A stretch of 64,000 bases of DNA, from contig NZ_JABBFY010000001.1 in NCBI RefSeq assembly GCF_012927115.1, positions 744,001 through 808,000 on the forward strand, in the 5' to 3' direction. The DNA is from Sphingomonas sp. G-3-2-10. GTDB taxonomy: Bacteria > Pseudomonadota > Alphaproteobacteria > Sphingomonadales > Sphingomonadaceae. Positions 33,765 to 42,891 of this stretch are shown piece after piece. Positions within the stretch are counted from its first letter, which is position 1; the number at the start of each line of letters is the position of its first letter. The position numbers and the translations under genes were made by a program. A model generated the notes under the pieces. That model worked only from the letters and a program-made list of their open reading frames with translations. It was not told the DNA's origin and searched no databases.

Positions 33765-34159
33765 GCAACGTCCAGATCCAGTATCCCGCCGCGATCGTCG
33801 AACCCGGAACCACTTTCTTTCAGCAGGCCAAGCTCTGGCTGATCGACGCCGCCGGGCTCGAGAAGGACGCGCTGCACATCTATTTCGCGCTGATCCTGCT
33901 GTTCGGCAGCGTCTGGCTTTTCCGCTGGCCGCTGCGCAGCTGGAAGCCGTTCGCGCTGATCCTCGCCTTCGCGCTGATCGGCGAGGCCTGGGACATTCGC
34001 GACGGACTGCTGACCCGCGTGCCGCTGGCGGTCAGCGTGCCCCTGAGCCTCCACGATCTCTGGAACACGATGTTCTGGCCGCTGGCGATCCTGCTGCTGG
34101 CCCGGTTCACGCGCGTGTTCGATGGCCAGCCGGCTGCGGTCGGGCCTTTGGACGAGTAA
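33761..34159 (+). CDS. Small membrane protein of unknown function
   Basis: The 132-residue protein, from the GTG at 33761, overlaps the end of the YhhQ gene and is probably translated with it. After a polar start it has three hydrophobic segments (YFALILLFGSVWLFRWPL, PFALILAFALIGEAWDI and TMFWPLAILLLARFTRV). The GEAWDIRDGL and LHDLWNTMFWP pieces are typical of a small conserved sphingomonad family of unknown function. No signal peptidase site and no catalytic motif are seen. Confidence 0.7.
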   Translation: MSNVQIQYPAAIVEPGTTFFQQAKLWLIDAAGLEKDALHIYFALILLFGSVWLFRWPLRSWKPFALILAFALIGEAWDIRDGLLTRVPLAVSVPLSLHDLWNTMFWPLAILLLARFTRVFDGQPAAVGPLDE

Positions 34160-34222
34160 GCCGAAGCGGAGAATTTATGGTGCGCGGCGTTTCGCGGACT
34201 CCGGCGCCCGGCCGGGGGGCGG

Positions 34223-34888
34223 TTAGGCCACCGCTTCGAGCAGTCCCTCGAACATCCGGCGCCCGTCGGTGCCGCCATGCGCGGCTTCGATGCGGCGCTC
34301 GGGATGCGGCATCATACCGATCACGTTGCCCGCCTTGTTCAGCACACCGGCGATGTTGCGCGCCGATCCGTTGACGTCCTCGGCATAGCGGAACGCGACG
34401 CGGCCTTCGCCTTCCAGCCGGTCCAGCGTCTCGGCGTCGGCAAAGTAATTGCCATCATGATGCGCCACCGGGATGCGGATTTCCTCGCCCGCGTCATACG
34501 CGCTGGTGAAGATCGACTGGCTGTTGTCCACGGTCAGCTTCACGTCGCGGCACACGAAGTTCAGTCCCGAATTGCGCATCAGCGCGCCGGGCAGCAGGCC
34601 GGTTTCGGTCAGCACCTGGAATCCGTTGCAGATGCCGATCACCGGCACGCCGCGCTCGGCCGCCGCGATCACGGCCTTCACGATCGGCGAACGTGCCGCG
34701 ATCGCGCCGCAGCGCAGATAGTCGCCATAGGAAAAGCCGCCGGGCAGGGCGATCGCACCTAGCCCTGGGGGAAGTTCGCTTTCGCCGTGCCAGATCATGG
34801 CGGGCTTCACGCCCGTCACGTCTTCCAGGGCCACCGCGATGTCCCGGTCGCAATTCGATCCGGGGAAGACGATGACCGCGGTCTTCAC
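34223..34888 (-). CDS. purQ: PurQ, phosphoribosylformylglycinamidine synthase glutaminase subunit
   Basis: PurQ releases ammonia from glutamine for PurL, which makes FGAM in purine synthesis; PurS joins the two. From the GTG at 34888 (start [20 protein letters not shown]) it is 221 residues. The class I amidotransferase triad is visible: GICNGFQVL carries the nucleophile Cys near residue 87, and [10 protein letters not shown] near 195 holds His and Glu. [15 protein letters not shown] near 49 is the oxyanion region. It overlaps purS by 4 bases. Length matches the small, PurS-dependent form. Confidence 0.96.
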   Translation of the reverse strand: MKTAVIVFPGSNCDRDIAVALEDVTGVKPAMIWHGESELPPGLGAIALPGGFSYGDYLRCGAIAARSPIVKAVIAAAERGVPVIGICNGFQVLTETGLLPGALMRNSGLNFVCRDVKLTVDNSQSIFTSAYDAGEEIRIPVAHHDGNYFADAETLDRLEGEGRVAFRYAEDVNGSARNIAGVLNKAGNVIGMMPHPERRIEAAHGGTDGRRMFEGLLEAVA

Positions 34889-35115
34889 AGTTTTTCGACC
34901 CGGTAATTCTCGATCACCGTATTGGCTAGCAGCTTGCGGCACATCTCGTCAATGGCTTCGTCGCTGGTGCCGTCCGCCAGTTCCAGCTCGAAGAGCTTGC
35001 CGGCGCGGACGTCTTCGACGCCGTTGAACCCGAGACCGCCGAGCGCGTGCTGGATGGCCTTGCCCTGGGGGTCGAGGACCCCGTTCTTGAGCGTTACGAT
35101 GATGCGGAGCTTCAT
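34885..35115 (-). CDS. purS: PurS, phosphoribosylformylglycinamidine synthase small subunit
   Basis: This 76-residue bridging subunit ties PurQ to Pur[21 protein letters not shown] followed by [20 protein letters not shown] is the standard PurS fold, and the length is typical. It overlaps purQ, so stoichiometric translation is likely. purC, normally just upstream in alphaproteobacteria, is about 6 kb away at 41,031-41,810, so the cluster has been split. Confidence 0.96.
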   Translation of the reverse strand: MKLRIIVTLKNGVLDPQGKAIQHALGGLGFNGVEDVRAGKLFELELADGTSDEAIDEMCRKLLANTVIENYRVEKL

Positions 35116-35307
35116 GCCCCGCGCCTATGGCGATCCAAGGCGCTTGGGGCAATTGGAAATAGCGTGCATCAATGACCGCAACGCGGATTTTTTTATCCAG
35201 CTTGCGCGCGCCAGTGAACGCGAGGTCGCCTTTTCCGGCTTATGACCCAATAACGACCGCTTCCAGCCTTTCATGCTGAACGGCCGGGATTGGGTGGGAA
35301 GCGGACA

Positions 35308-35922
35308 TCAGGTATCGAGAGAAATCTCATACCATGCGCCGTGGCCGGTCAGCCATTCGAGCGCTCGACGACGTTCAGCAACGACATATTCTGGAACAGG
35401 CAAGGTTGCGCCGCGCCCGATCGCGGCTTCTCGCCAAAGCCAGTGAACGCAGTAGCCAAGGTCCGTCGCTTGCGCGATTTCGCCATTTTCGCGCGCTCTC
35501 GTACGTTGCTTTAAAGATGCCAGCCCTTCGGAACTCCGCAGGTCAGGAACCCGGCGGACGAAGTGATTGTCCACTGCTGTGAACCAGTCCAATCTGTCCT
35601 CCGTTCCCAATGCCCAGCACAGTGCAAACATCCCTTCAACCTGCTGCTGAAAACGTGGATCGGCGGACGGTTTCTGCAAAAAGCTATCTTCTTGCGGCTC
35701 AAGATGATGAAGCACGCCTTCTGCCTCGGCCCACGCCAATGCCCGATCCGTGGGCAACCCGTAGGCGACCGCTGCGCATAGATGCAGGCAGGCGAAGCGG
35801 CTAAAAATCGTCCTGCCGCTCTGAAAGGAAGACGCTTCAGTGAGCGGAAGCTGAGCCGGAAGATTGAAGCCGAGCTTTAGCAACTCGGTGACTGTGGTTT
35901 GGCGTATCTCTTCAGCCTTCAT
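35308..35922 (-). CDS. DUF4272-family protein
   Basis: The 204-residue soluble protein starts MKAEEIRQTTVTELLKLGFN. The helical opening, the WAEAEGVLHHLEPQEDSFL stretch and the QQQVEGMFALCWALGTEDRL motif with a following DRVPDLRSSEGLA-like segment (here RRVPDLRSSEGLASLKQRTR) are characteristic of DUF4272 proteins, whose biochemical role is unknown. It stands alone between purS and a second small hypothetical gene, within the block that separates purC from purSQ. Confidence 0.8.
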   Translation of the reverse strand: MKAEEIRQTTVTELLKLGFNLPAQLPLTEASSFQSGRTIFSRFACLHLCAAVAYGLPTDRALAWAEAEGVLHHLEPQEDSFLQKPSADPRFQQQVEGMFALCWALGTEDRLDWFTAVDNHFVRRVPDLRSSEGLASLKQRTRARENGEIAQATDLGYCVHWLWREAAIGRGATLPVPEYVVAERRRALEWLTGHGAWYEISLDT

Positions 35923-35947
35923 CGCAACTCAATGCCCTTGGTGGCTC

Positions 35948-36038
35948 AATGTCCGCAAGTGGGTCGGATGCCGCCGGGCCGCTTCTGGGACGCGAGCTTA
36001 GTGCGCGAACGTCCGTGAGTGGGTGGATAGCGGACAGT
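35948..36038. repeat. Dispersed GTCCGC-type palindromic repeats
   Basis: Related units lie at 35,948-35,967 (AATGTCCGCAAGTGGGTCGG), 36,008-36,038 (AACGTCCGTGAGTGGG, then ATAGCGGACAGT) and 36,459-36,484 (AATGTCCGCAACTGGG, then TCGAAAGCGG). Each pairs GTCCG with CGGAC around a GTGGGT-like centre. Such units are scattered through sphingomonad intergenic DNA. Confidence 0.55.
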
Positions 36039-36041
36039 GCG

Positions 36042-36440
36042 CTAATCTGAGCGAGGGACGATACCAGATCGATCGGACTCGATTTCGTGGAGTATTTCGT
36101 CCTCCCCTTCGGATGCCAGAGCGCGATTTAGGACACCCTCAAAAACCGGCTTGTGGCCCGAGTCCCGCCAAATGACACCAAAGTCGCCCTTGTAGTCACA
36201 AATCGACGCCATGGCGTTGATCATCGCTTTAGCTTCATCTGGGCCGAGCTCATCGCGAGCAATGGACCTTGCGGCGCCAACAACTCTCGCCAAACGGAGA
36301 AATCTCCAAGGCTCCGGGCGATGAGCAATCAAGTCCGGCAGGCTTTCACCCGGGAAACCCTCCTGCCTGACGGTCCCGGAGAACCCGTCTTCATCCAATT
36401 CAATGGGAATATGATCGGTCGTCACATGGACAATCCACAA
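36042..36440 (-). CDS. Hypothetical protein
   Basis: A 132-residue soluble protein, MWIVHVTTDHIPIELDEDGF, with mixed alpha/beta character and no motif I recognise. ATG at 36440 is the longest start. GC content is lower than in the flanking genes, consistent with acquisition. It lies between two copies of the GTCCGC repeat. No operon partner is clear. Confidence 0.55.
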   Translation of the reverse strand: MWIVHVTTDHIPIELDEDGFSGTVRQEGFPGESLPDLIAHRPEPWRFLRLARVVGAARSIARDELGPDEAKAMINAMASICDYKGDFGVIWRDSGHKPVFEGVLNRALASEGEDEILHEIESDRSGIVPRSD

Positions 36441-36509
36441 TCTGGCGAAGGAGATGTCAATGTCCGCAACTGGGTCGAAAGCGGTACGACTGCTTTATGG
36501 CTCTACAGC

Positions 36510-37868
36510 CTAGAAATAGCGGGCGAGCGCGAACCTGAAACGAAGCCGGTCGTTCCGGTAATAATCGATCGAGCTGTCGATCCGCGAATAGCTCGCGCTC
36601 ACCTGGGGCGAGAAGCCCCATAGCCGCCAGCCGCGATTGCCCAGCGTCGCGCGCGCCGTGTATCGCCAGTCCTGCCGCGGATCGATCGAGAAGAGCGGGA
36701 TCGCCGCGTCGAACTTCGCCCGGCTCACGCTGCCCGAAAGGCCGAAGGTGATGCCCAGCGGCAACTCGCCACCAAAGCCCGCGATCGCGCCGATCTCGGT
36801 GTTGGAATAGGCTTCGGCCTTCAGACTGTCGCGCCGCACGAAGCCGCCGCCCGAAACCACCAGCGATTTGGCCACGGCGCGCTCGTAGGTCACATAGGCG
36901 CCGGTCTGCCAGCCGTCATAGGAGGGATCGAACAGCGCGTCGGTGCGGCGGCTGTCGATCTGCACGCCCATCTGGTCGCGGTCGCTCAGGCGGATCTGGA
37001 AACCGGCCTTGACGCCGGTCTGGCGGCTGACCGCCTGTCCGCCATACCAGCGCTGGGCGCCGACGCCCTGCAACGAGACGCTGGAAGTGGGCGTGAGCCG
37101 GAATTCGACGCCGCCCGCCGCCTGCACCTGATAATCGTCATATGCGGCGCCGGAATAGTTGTTGCCGGCCAGATCGAGGTCGACGATCGCCGACATCTTG
37201 TTGGCGATGGGCAGGCGCACCCCGCCCGAGATCGATGCGGTTATGCCGGTCCCCGAGCGCGCCTTGGCGCGCTGGTCCAGCATCAGGGGCAGGGGAATGC
37301 CGCCCCACAGGATTGTCACCGTGTCCGAAGAGGTCGCATTGTTGATGTTGGTATCGGGCGCGATGCCCAGATCCACGTCGAGCCGCCATGCGCGGCGCTG
37401 ACGGATCACGTCGCGCACCGAACGGATCGTACGCGCCACATCGTCGGGCAGGTCGCCGTCCTGCTGGGCGATCTTGAACTGCTTGTCGGCGCTGGCGGTG
37501 TGGCCCAGCGCCAGCAGCTCGCGGCCCAGCTCCAGCCGGACGCGGGTCTGGCTGGGATCGTCGCTCAGGATCGCCTTGTAATATTCGGCGGCGCGGGCGT
37601 GGTCGCCGGTGCCCGCCGCCAGCATGCCGCTCAGCAAACGCGCCTCGAACTTCTTGTCGGGCACGGTCATCAGCGCCGCGACCATCGGCCGCGCTTCGTC
37701 GAAGCGGCCGGCAAGGATCAGCGTCTGGGCTTCCCCGGCCAGCTGGTCGGGGGTCAGACGCGCCTTGCACGTTTCCGCCGTGCACTGGTCGATAAGAGCC
37801 TGGGCCCCCGCCGTGGCGGGAACCAGCAGCGCCGCCATGAAGGCAAGCGCTGCGAGGAGCCGGTTCAC
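36510..37868 (-). CDS. Slam-type surface lipoprotein assembly modifier
   Basis: Slam proteins are outer-membrane barrels that move specific lipoproteins to the cell surface. The 452-residue protein starts (GTG at 37868) MNRLLAALAFMAALLVPATA, a signal peptide. A TPR-rich domain follows (residues about 50-160; EARLLSGMLAAGTGDHARAA), then a beta-barrel of alternating strands ending in RLRFRFALARYF, a classic outer-membrane C-terminal Phe. Length and layout match DUF560/Slam. It overlaps the TbpB-like lipoprotein gene by 3-4 bases, the usual Slam-cargo pairing. Confidence 0.87.
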   Translation of the reverse strand: MNRLLAALAFMAALLVPATAGAQALIDQCTAETCKARLTPDQLAGEAQTLILAGRFDEARPMVAALMTVPDKKFEARLLSGMLAAGTGDHARAAEYYKAILSDDPSQTRVRLELGRELLALGHTASADKQFKIAQQDGDLPDDVARTIRSVRDVIRQRRAWRLDVDLGIAPDTNINNATSSDTVTILWGGIPLPLMLDQRAKARSGTGITASISGGVRLPIANKMSAIVDLDLAGNNYSGAAYDDYQVQAAGGVEFRLTPTSSVSLQGVGAQRWYGGQAVSRQTGVKAGFQIRLSDRDQMGVQIDSRRTDALFDPSYDGWQTGAYVTYERAVAKSLVVSGGGFVRRDSLKAEAYSNTEIGAIAGFGGELPLGITFGLSGSVSRAKFDAAIPLFSIDPRQDWRYTARATLGNRGWRLWGFSPQVSASYSRIDSSIDYYRNDRLRFRFALARYF

Positions 37869-39103
37869 TTCTTGCCCGTGAACGCGCCGAGGATGTCGAT
37901 CCGCTCGTCCGGCGTGCCGCCGACGACGCGGAAGCCGCCGCCGAGTTCCTGACCGTTCGGGCCAAAGAACGCACCGTCGATGCTCGAGCCCGCGATCACG
38001 ATCACGAAGTCGGGCAGGCCGGGGCGCACGAAACGCGCGACCGAGAAGTTGCCGGTGAAGCCGCCCTTGTTGACCAGATCGATCGTCGCGCCCGAAGTGG
38101 CGGTGAAGGTCGAACCCGCGGGCAGGTAGAAGGCGCCGCTGGTATAGGCGTCGAGCGCCGGAGCCTTCACCGTGCCGGTGAAGTTGCTGGTGACGCCCAG
38201 CGTGGCGAAGTTCACGTTGGTGGTGTGCGAACCTTCGATCCACTGGAAATAGGTCGGCGTGGTCGGATCGGTGTCGAGCGCGGGGTTGAACGCCACGGTC
38301 GCGATCATGTCGCCGGTATAGATGCCCGAACCGCTGGTCGGCACCGCGCTGTTGGCGGTGCGCTCGCCGAACACGAAGGCGGCGCGATCGAGACTGTAGC
38401 TCTGGCGCAGATAGGTGGGCGAGGTCGCGCTGTCCTGCTGCTCGGTCGCGCTCACCGTGTTGCGGACGAAACCGGCATAGGTGACGTATTTCGTCGTGGT
38501 GCCTGGCTTCTGGTAGAAGAAGGTCTGGACGGTCGAGCTGTAGCCCGGCGAACCGACGGCATAGTCGGACTGCTGTGCGCCGGGCGTGTTGTACGGGCTG
38601 CCCGCGCCGAGGCGCGCGCCGGTGCTGCTGCCCGACTGGAGATACTGGATGTTCTTGCTCGTCGCGAGCTGCGGCACGCCGGCCTGCGGCTGGATCGCGC
38701 CGCCGAAATCGGTGCGGTGCGCGGGATCCTGGAAGCGCATGGCGCTGGTGTTCACGCCGCCCGCCGGACGGTTGATCGTCACTTCGAAGATCGCGTCGCG
38801 CGGGCTGTAGGTGACGCTGATGCCGCTGTTGCGCACGGTATTCGCATCGCCGGCGTAGAGCTGGCCCGCCTGGACGGCGCCATCCGATCGCGTGTTGTAC
38901 TGATAATTCTGGACTACGCCGATGCCCTCATAGGTCTTGACCTCGGTCGGCACCTCGAACGTGTGTGTCGGGGTCGGCGTACCGCCGGCGGGCGGCGCGA
39001 CGCTGCCAACGGTCTGCGGCGCGGTGTCGCCACCGCACGCGGAGAGGAGTGTCGCCATCGAAAGCGCACTCGTGATCGCCAGCAACTTGCCCATCGAACG
39101 CAT
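37865..39103 (-). CDS. Transferrin-binding-protein-like surface lipoprotein (Slam cargo)
   Basis: The 412-residue protein starts MRSMGKLLAITSALSMATLL, with AGGGGG 7 bases upstream. A lipobox LLSACG marks Cys near residue 23, followed by a Pro/Thr-rich linker. The body is beta-rich; the C-terminal third (GSSIDGAFFGPNGQELGGGF and RVVGGTPDERIDILGAFTGK) has the 'G.FFG....E.GG.F' barrel signature of TbpB/HpuA/factor-H-binding lipoproteins. The neighbouring Slam gene should export it to the surface. Its ligand, perhaps a metal- or haem-carrying protein, is unknown. Confidence 0.85.
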   Translation of the reverse strand: MRSMGKLLAITSALSMATLLSACGGDTAPQTVGSVAPPAGGTPTPTHTFEVPTEVKTYEGIGVVQNYQYNTRSDGAVQAGQLYAGDANTVRNSGISVTYSPRDAIFEVTINRPAGGVNTSAMRFQDPAHRTDFGGAIQPQAGVPQLATSKNIQYLQSGSSTGARLGAGSPYNTPGAQQSDYAVGSPGYSSTVQTFFYQKPGTTTKYVTYAGFVRNTVSATEQQDSATSPTYLRQSYSLDRAAFVFGERTANSAVPTSGSGIYTGDMIATVAFNPALDTDPTTPTYFQWIEGSHTTNVNFATLGVTSNFTGTVKAPALDAYTSGAFYLPAGSTFTATSGATIDLVNKGGFTGNFSVARFVRPGLPDFVIVIAGSSIDGAFFGPNGQELGGGFRVVGGTPDERIDILGAFTGKK

Positions 39104-39158
39104 CGGAAACCCCCTGAGAAACTGAAGGGGGAGTAGCGGAGCTTGGTTAAGAAGGGCT

Positions 39159-41024
39159 TTAAGGCCGGGTAGGGGGAACTGCTTTTTGCGAGTCCGCGAT
39201 GGCCCGTGCGATCGGCGCCAGCGCCGGATCGCGGAAGAGGATCGTGCCGACATAGCGGGCGCCGGGGCGCGTCAAATGCTCGCGATCCTGGCTGATGAAC
39301 TTGCCCTCGGGGGTAAACACGCGCACGCGGCCTCGATCGTCGCCCAGTATTGCCATGACATCGACGAACATCTCCCGCGGCAGCATGTGCCGCAGGGCAT
39401 CGTTGACCGCGGTGACTTCCGCACTCGGTCCGGCGCGCCAGTTCAGCCGTTGCTCGCGCGGCATCAGCATCACCGCGTTGTTGTTCTGACCGAAGCCCTT
39501 GCGGCCGATCACCAGAATCCGGGTTGCATCGATCTCCCCGAGGGACTCGATCCGCCGCCGCAGGCATTCCAGCGCCGACGCCTCGAAGCGCTGGACGATC
39601 ACGATAAAGTCCGCGTTCCGCACCTGGCTGCGCAGCTTGGGCGTCTGCGCCCCGCACCGGTCCGCCTGGTCGATGCTGACGACTGCCTTGTCGAAGCCGC
39701 CGCTTTCCAGCCCCATATTGATGAAATCGCGCCCGAAACTGTCGCCGAGCACCAGAATGCGCACCCGCTCGCGCGTTTCGGGCAGTGGAACGCCGCTGAA
39801 GCGGTTGGGCCCCTTGTTATAGGCGATGTTGGGGTTGTCGGCCGCCACGACGCTGCCGTCGTTGAGTTCGGGCCAGTTGCGATAGAAGCCGGCGTTGAAG
39901 TGAAAGACGAGGCCGATCGCCAGCAGTACCGCACTTGCGCTGCCCGTCGTCAGCAGCACGGTGCCCGTGCGCACCCGGGTGCGGTCGCGGAACGGCCGTT
40001 CGACCCAGCGCCACGACGCCCATGCGAGCAGGAACACCGGCGGCAGCAGCAGGGTCATCGTCGTGAGGCTCGGTGGCTCCAGGCTGACGAGCCGGGCAAA
40101 GGCGAACACCGGCTGGTGGAACAGATAGGCGCTGTAGCTGATCAGCCCCACGCCGACGAACGGCGCGCTCGACAGCAGCCGCCCCGCCGGATCGCGCGAT
40201 CCGCCGAAGATCAGGATCAGGCAGACGCCCGCCACCGGCACGATCGTCGAAAGGCCCGGACCACTCTCGCCGGCACGCAGGAACAGCGGAACCGCCGACA
40301 TCGCCAGTCCCGCCAGTGCCAGCGCGGCACCCGCGCGTTCGCTCGCCAGCCGCCGCAGCCGCGGTTGGGCCAGCACCGCCAGCGATCCCGCGCCCAGTTC
40401 CCATGCGCGCGACGTGATCAGGAAGAAATTGCCGCGCGGGCCCAGCGGCCAGTGCCACAGGCACGCGATCAGGCTGAGCAGCGTCACCGCCGCGATGCCG
40501 ATCGCCACGCCGCGCAGCTTGCCCAGCCGCCACGCCGCCCACATCAGCAGCGGCACGACCAGATAATATTGCTCCTCGACGCCAAGGCTCCAGCTGTGGA
40601 GCAGCGGCCGGAACTGCGCATGGATGCCGAAATAGCCCGAGGTGGCCATCAGCACGACATTGTTGACGAACAGCATTGTGCCGACGACCGACTGGCCGAA
40701 ATTCTCGAGATCGTCGGGCAGCATCACCCGCCATGCCAGCGGGACGCACAATGCGGTGACCAGCAACAGCGCCGGCAGGATCCGCCGGATCCGCCGCTCG
40801 TAGAAGCGCCAGAGCAAAAATTCGCCTGCTTCCAGATCCTTGGTCAATATTCCTGTGATCAGATATCCGCTGATTACGAAGAAGATATCGACGCCGAGCA
40901 CGCCACCCGGAAGCCAGCCGAAGCCGGCATGATAGAGGATGACCGCCACCACGGCGATCGCGCGCAGCCCGTCAATCTCGGGCCGGTACGCGATCCCGTG
41001 CGAAGCGCGCCCCCCGGCGCTCAT
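39159..41024 (-). CDS. OafA-type acyltransferase with SGNH domain
   Basis: The 621-residue inner-membrane protein likely adds O-acetyl groups to a surface polysaccharide. Residues 10-370 form the acyltransferase-3 domain: YRPEIDGLRAIAVVAVILYH carries the catalytic His, then GVDIFFVISGYLITGIL, RRILPALL and SWSLGVEEQYYLVVPLLM. About ten membrane helices are seen. Residues 410-615 form a periplasmic SGNH hydrolase-like domain, opening LVLGDSFGRDFI with the nucleophile Ser and ending near ISQDREHLTRPGA with the Asp-x-x-His-like pair. It lies just downstream of purC on the same strand. Confidence 0.9.
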   Translation of the reverse strand: MSAGGRASHGIAYRPEIDGLRAIAVVAVILYHAGFGWLPGGVLGVDIFFVISGYLITGILTKDLEAGEFLLWRFYERRIRRILPALLLVTALCVPLAWRVMLPDDLENFGQSVVGTMLFVNNVVLMATSGYFGIHAQFRPLLHSWSLGVEEQYYLVVPLLMWAAWRLGKLRGVAIGIAAVTLLSLIACLWHWPLGPRGNFFLITSRAWELGAGSLAVLAQPRLRRLASERAGAALALAGLAMSAVPLFLRAGESGPGLSTIVPVAGVCLILIFGGSRDPAGRLLSSAPFVGVGLISYSAYLFHQPVFAFARLVSLEPPSLTTMTLLLPPVFLLAWASWRWVERPFRDRTRVRTGTVLLTTGSASAVLLAIGLVFHFNAGFYRNWPELNDGSVVAADNPNIAYNKGPNRFSGVPLPETRERVRILVLGDSFGRDFINMGLESGGFDKAVVSIDQADRCGAQTPKLRSQVRNADFIVIVQRFEASALECLRRRIESLGEIDATRILVIGRKGFGQNNNAVMLMPREQRLNWRAGPSAEVTAVNDALRHMLPREMFVDVMAILGDDRGRVRVFTPEGKFISQDREHLTRPGARYVGTILFRDPALAPIARAIADSQKAVPPTRP

Positions 41025-41030
41025 CGGGCG

Positions 41031-41810
41031 TTACTTGCCCCGGCGCTTCCGGTGGGTTTCAAGGTCGAGCACGGCCGAGTCGGGACCTTCGGGGAAGAGT
41101 CCAAGACGGCGTGCAACTTCCTGATAAGCCTCGACTTCACCGCCAAGGTCGCGGCGGAACCGGTCCTTGTCGAGCTTCTCGCCCGATGCGATGTCCCACA
41201 AACGGCATCCGTCCGGGCTGATTTCGTCGGCCAGGATGATGCGGGGATAGTCGTTGTCCCAGATGCGGCCGAACTCGAGCTTGAAGTCGACCAGCTTGAT
41301 CCCGATTCCCGCGAACAGGCCCGACATGAAGTCGTTCACCCGGATCGCCATGTCGGCCATGTCGTGCAGTTCTTCCTGCGTCGCCCAGCCGAAGGCGAGG
41401 ATATGCTCGTCGGTGACCATCGGGTCGCCCAGCGCATCGTCCTTGAAATAATATTCGACGACGGTGCGGGGCAGGGGCGTGCCCTCCTCGATCCCCAGGC
41501 GCTTCGACAGCGAACCGGCCACGACGTTGCGAACCACGACTTCGATCGGAACGATCTCAACCTGGCGAATAAGTTGTTCGCGCATGTTCAGACGGCGAAT
41601 GAAGTGGGTCGGGATGCCGATATTGCCGAGCATCGTGAAGATATGCTCGGAAATCCGGTTGTTCAGGACGCCCTTGCCGTTGATCGTGCCCTTCTTCTGG
41701 GCGTTGAAGGCCGTTGCGTCGTCCTTGAAATACTGGATCAGCGTGCCGGGCTCCGGACCCTCGTAAAGGATCTTGGCCTTGCCTTCGTAGATTTGCCGGC
41801 GGCGTGCCAT
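41031..41810 (-). CDS. purC: PurC, SAICAR synthetase
   Basis: PurC joins aspartate to CAIR using ATP to form SAICAR. The 259-residue protein [20 protein letters not shown] has the ATP-grasp-like family motifs: YEGKAKILY near residue 8, [20 protein letters not shown] near 93, LVDFKLEFG near 175 and [15 protein letters not shown] near 192. Length is normal. It is followed by the acyltransferase gene after only 6 bp, although in relatives purS usually follows. Confidence 0.96.
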   Translation of the reverse strand: MARRRQIYEGKAKILYEGPEPGTLIQYFKDDATAFNAQKKGTINGKGVLNNRISEHIFTMLGNIGIPTHFIRRLNMREQLIRQVEIVPIEVVVRNVVAGSLSKRLGIEEGTPLPRTVVEYYFKDDALGDPMVTDEHILAFGWATQEELHDMADMAIRVNDFMSGLFAGIGIKLVDFKLEFGRIWDNDYPRIILADEISPDGCRLWDIASGEKLDKDRFRRDLGGEVEAYQEVARRLGLFPEGPDSAVLDLETHRKRRGK

Positions 41811-41916
41811 GTCGGCTGGTACCCCTGAAATGCGCGGCCCCGGCGGCGCGGGTCACCGCGTGGCTGCCGGGGCAATGGAAGGCCGGGCCTATACCGAAAC
41901 GGTCTCCCCGGCGCAA

Positions 41917-42891
41917 TCAAGCATCGGCGGTCGCGGCCACGGTTTCGCTGTCCCGTTTTCGGCGGGCTGCCCGGCGCACCCACAAGGCGATCGGAACCAC
42001 GATCAGCAGCCAGGGCGCGAGATAGATCAGGATCAACAGCACGATACGCAGCGTCATCAGAAATCCGCCGGCGGATCCGCCCAGCGCGTCGAGGATCGAC
42101 GGGCCTTCGCGAACTGTCTCGGCCTTGGGCGCTTCCGCCTGCGAATAGCCGATCTCGAACTCCGACATCGCGACTCGCCCGCGCAATTCGGTCAGCCAGC
42201 CCTTGGTTTGGTCCAGCTCCTCCTGCGCTTCGGCGACACTGCGCTCGGCCTCGACCAGTTCACCCACGGTGCCGCGCCGCGTCCGCAATATCTCGGTCAG
42301 CCGCGCCACCAGCAGTTCGCGCTGGCGGATGCGCGCCTCGGCATCGACGATCGCCTTCGACACGTCCTCGGCGGTTACGCTCGTCGCCATCGTCTTGCCG
42401 CCACTGCCCGCGACGATCCCGGTCAGCCGGTCGGAGAAGGCCTTGGCCTCGATACTGGCGACGCGCAGGGTCAGCCGCGCCGGCGCCTGGGCCTCTCCCT
42501 CCGCCGAACGCGACATGGCGAGCAGCTGGCACCGCGACGGCCCCATCCGCAGGCACAGCGCCCGGTGCGCTTCCTGCACTTCGGCCAGTCTGTGGCCGGG
42601 AAGGCGAAACCCGAGGCGATAGGTATAGGCCAGCTTGGGGACGCTCACCGTCACCGGCGCAATGCCGCCCGAGCCACTTTCGGCCGGTGCCGGAACCTCG
42701 GCGGGCGGCGGCTCGCTGGCAAGTGCCGTGGGCGCGGCCGCACTGGAATCGGACACCATCAGATCGGCGACAACCGGAGCCTCGTGCTGCGGCTTGCGCT
42801 GGAGCGACGCGACGATCGCCGCGACGAAGATCAGCACCGCCAGCAATGCCGCGCCCAAGAGTATCGCTTTCCTGCGCCACGCCGCCGCCAT
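41917..42891 (-). CDS. DUF4349-family membrane protein
   Basis: The 324-residue protein starts MAAAWRRKAILLGAALLAVL at 42891, chosen for GGAGAG 5 bases upstream. It has an N-terminal membrane anchor (8-28), a Pro/Ala-rich linker and a DUF4349 body (YTYRLGFRLPGHRLAEVQEA then MGPSRCQLLAMSRS). Next is a coiled coil (AEARIRQRELLVARLTEILR) and a second membrane helix near the C-terminus (LRIVLLILIYLAPWLLIVVP). A paralogue lies at 43,362-44,294. Function unknown; position across the inner membrane is inferred. Confidence 0.8.
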   Translation of the reverse strand: MAAAWRRKAILLGAALLAVLIFVAAIVASLQRKPQHEAPVVADLMVSDSSAAAPTALASEPPPAEVPAPAESGSGGIAPVTVSVPKLAYTYRLGFRLPGHRLAEVQEAHRALCLRMGPSRCQLLAMSRSAEGEAQAPARLTLRVASIEAKAFSDRLTGIVAGSGGKTMATSVTAEDVSKAIVDAEARIRQRELLVARLTEILRTRRGTVGELVEAERSVAEAQEELDQTKGWLTELRGRVAMSEFEIGYSQAEAPKAETVREGPSILDALGGSAGGFLMTLRIVLLILIYLAPWLLIVVPIALWVRRAARRKRDSETVAATADA

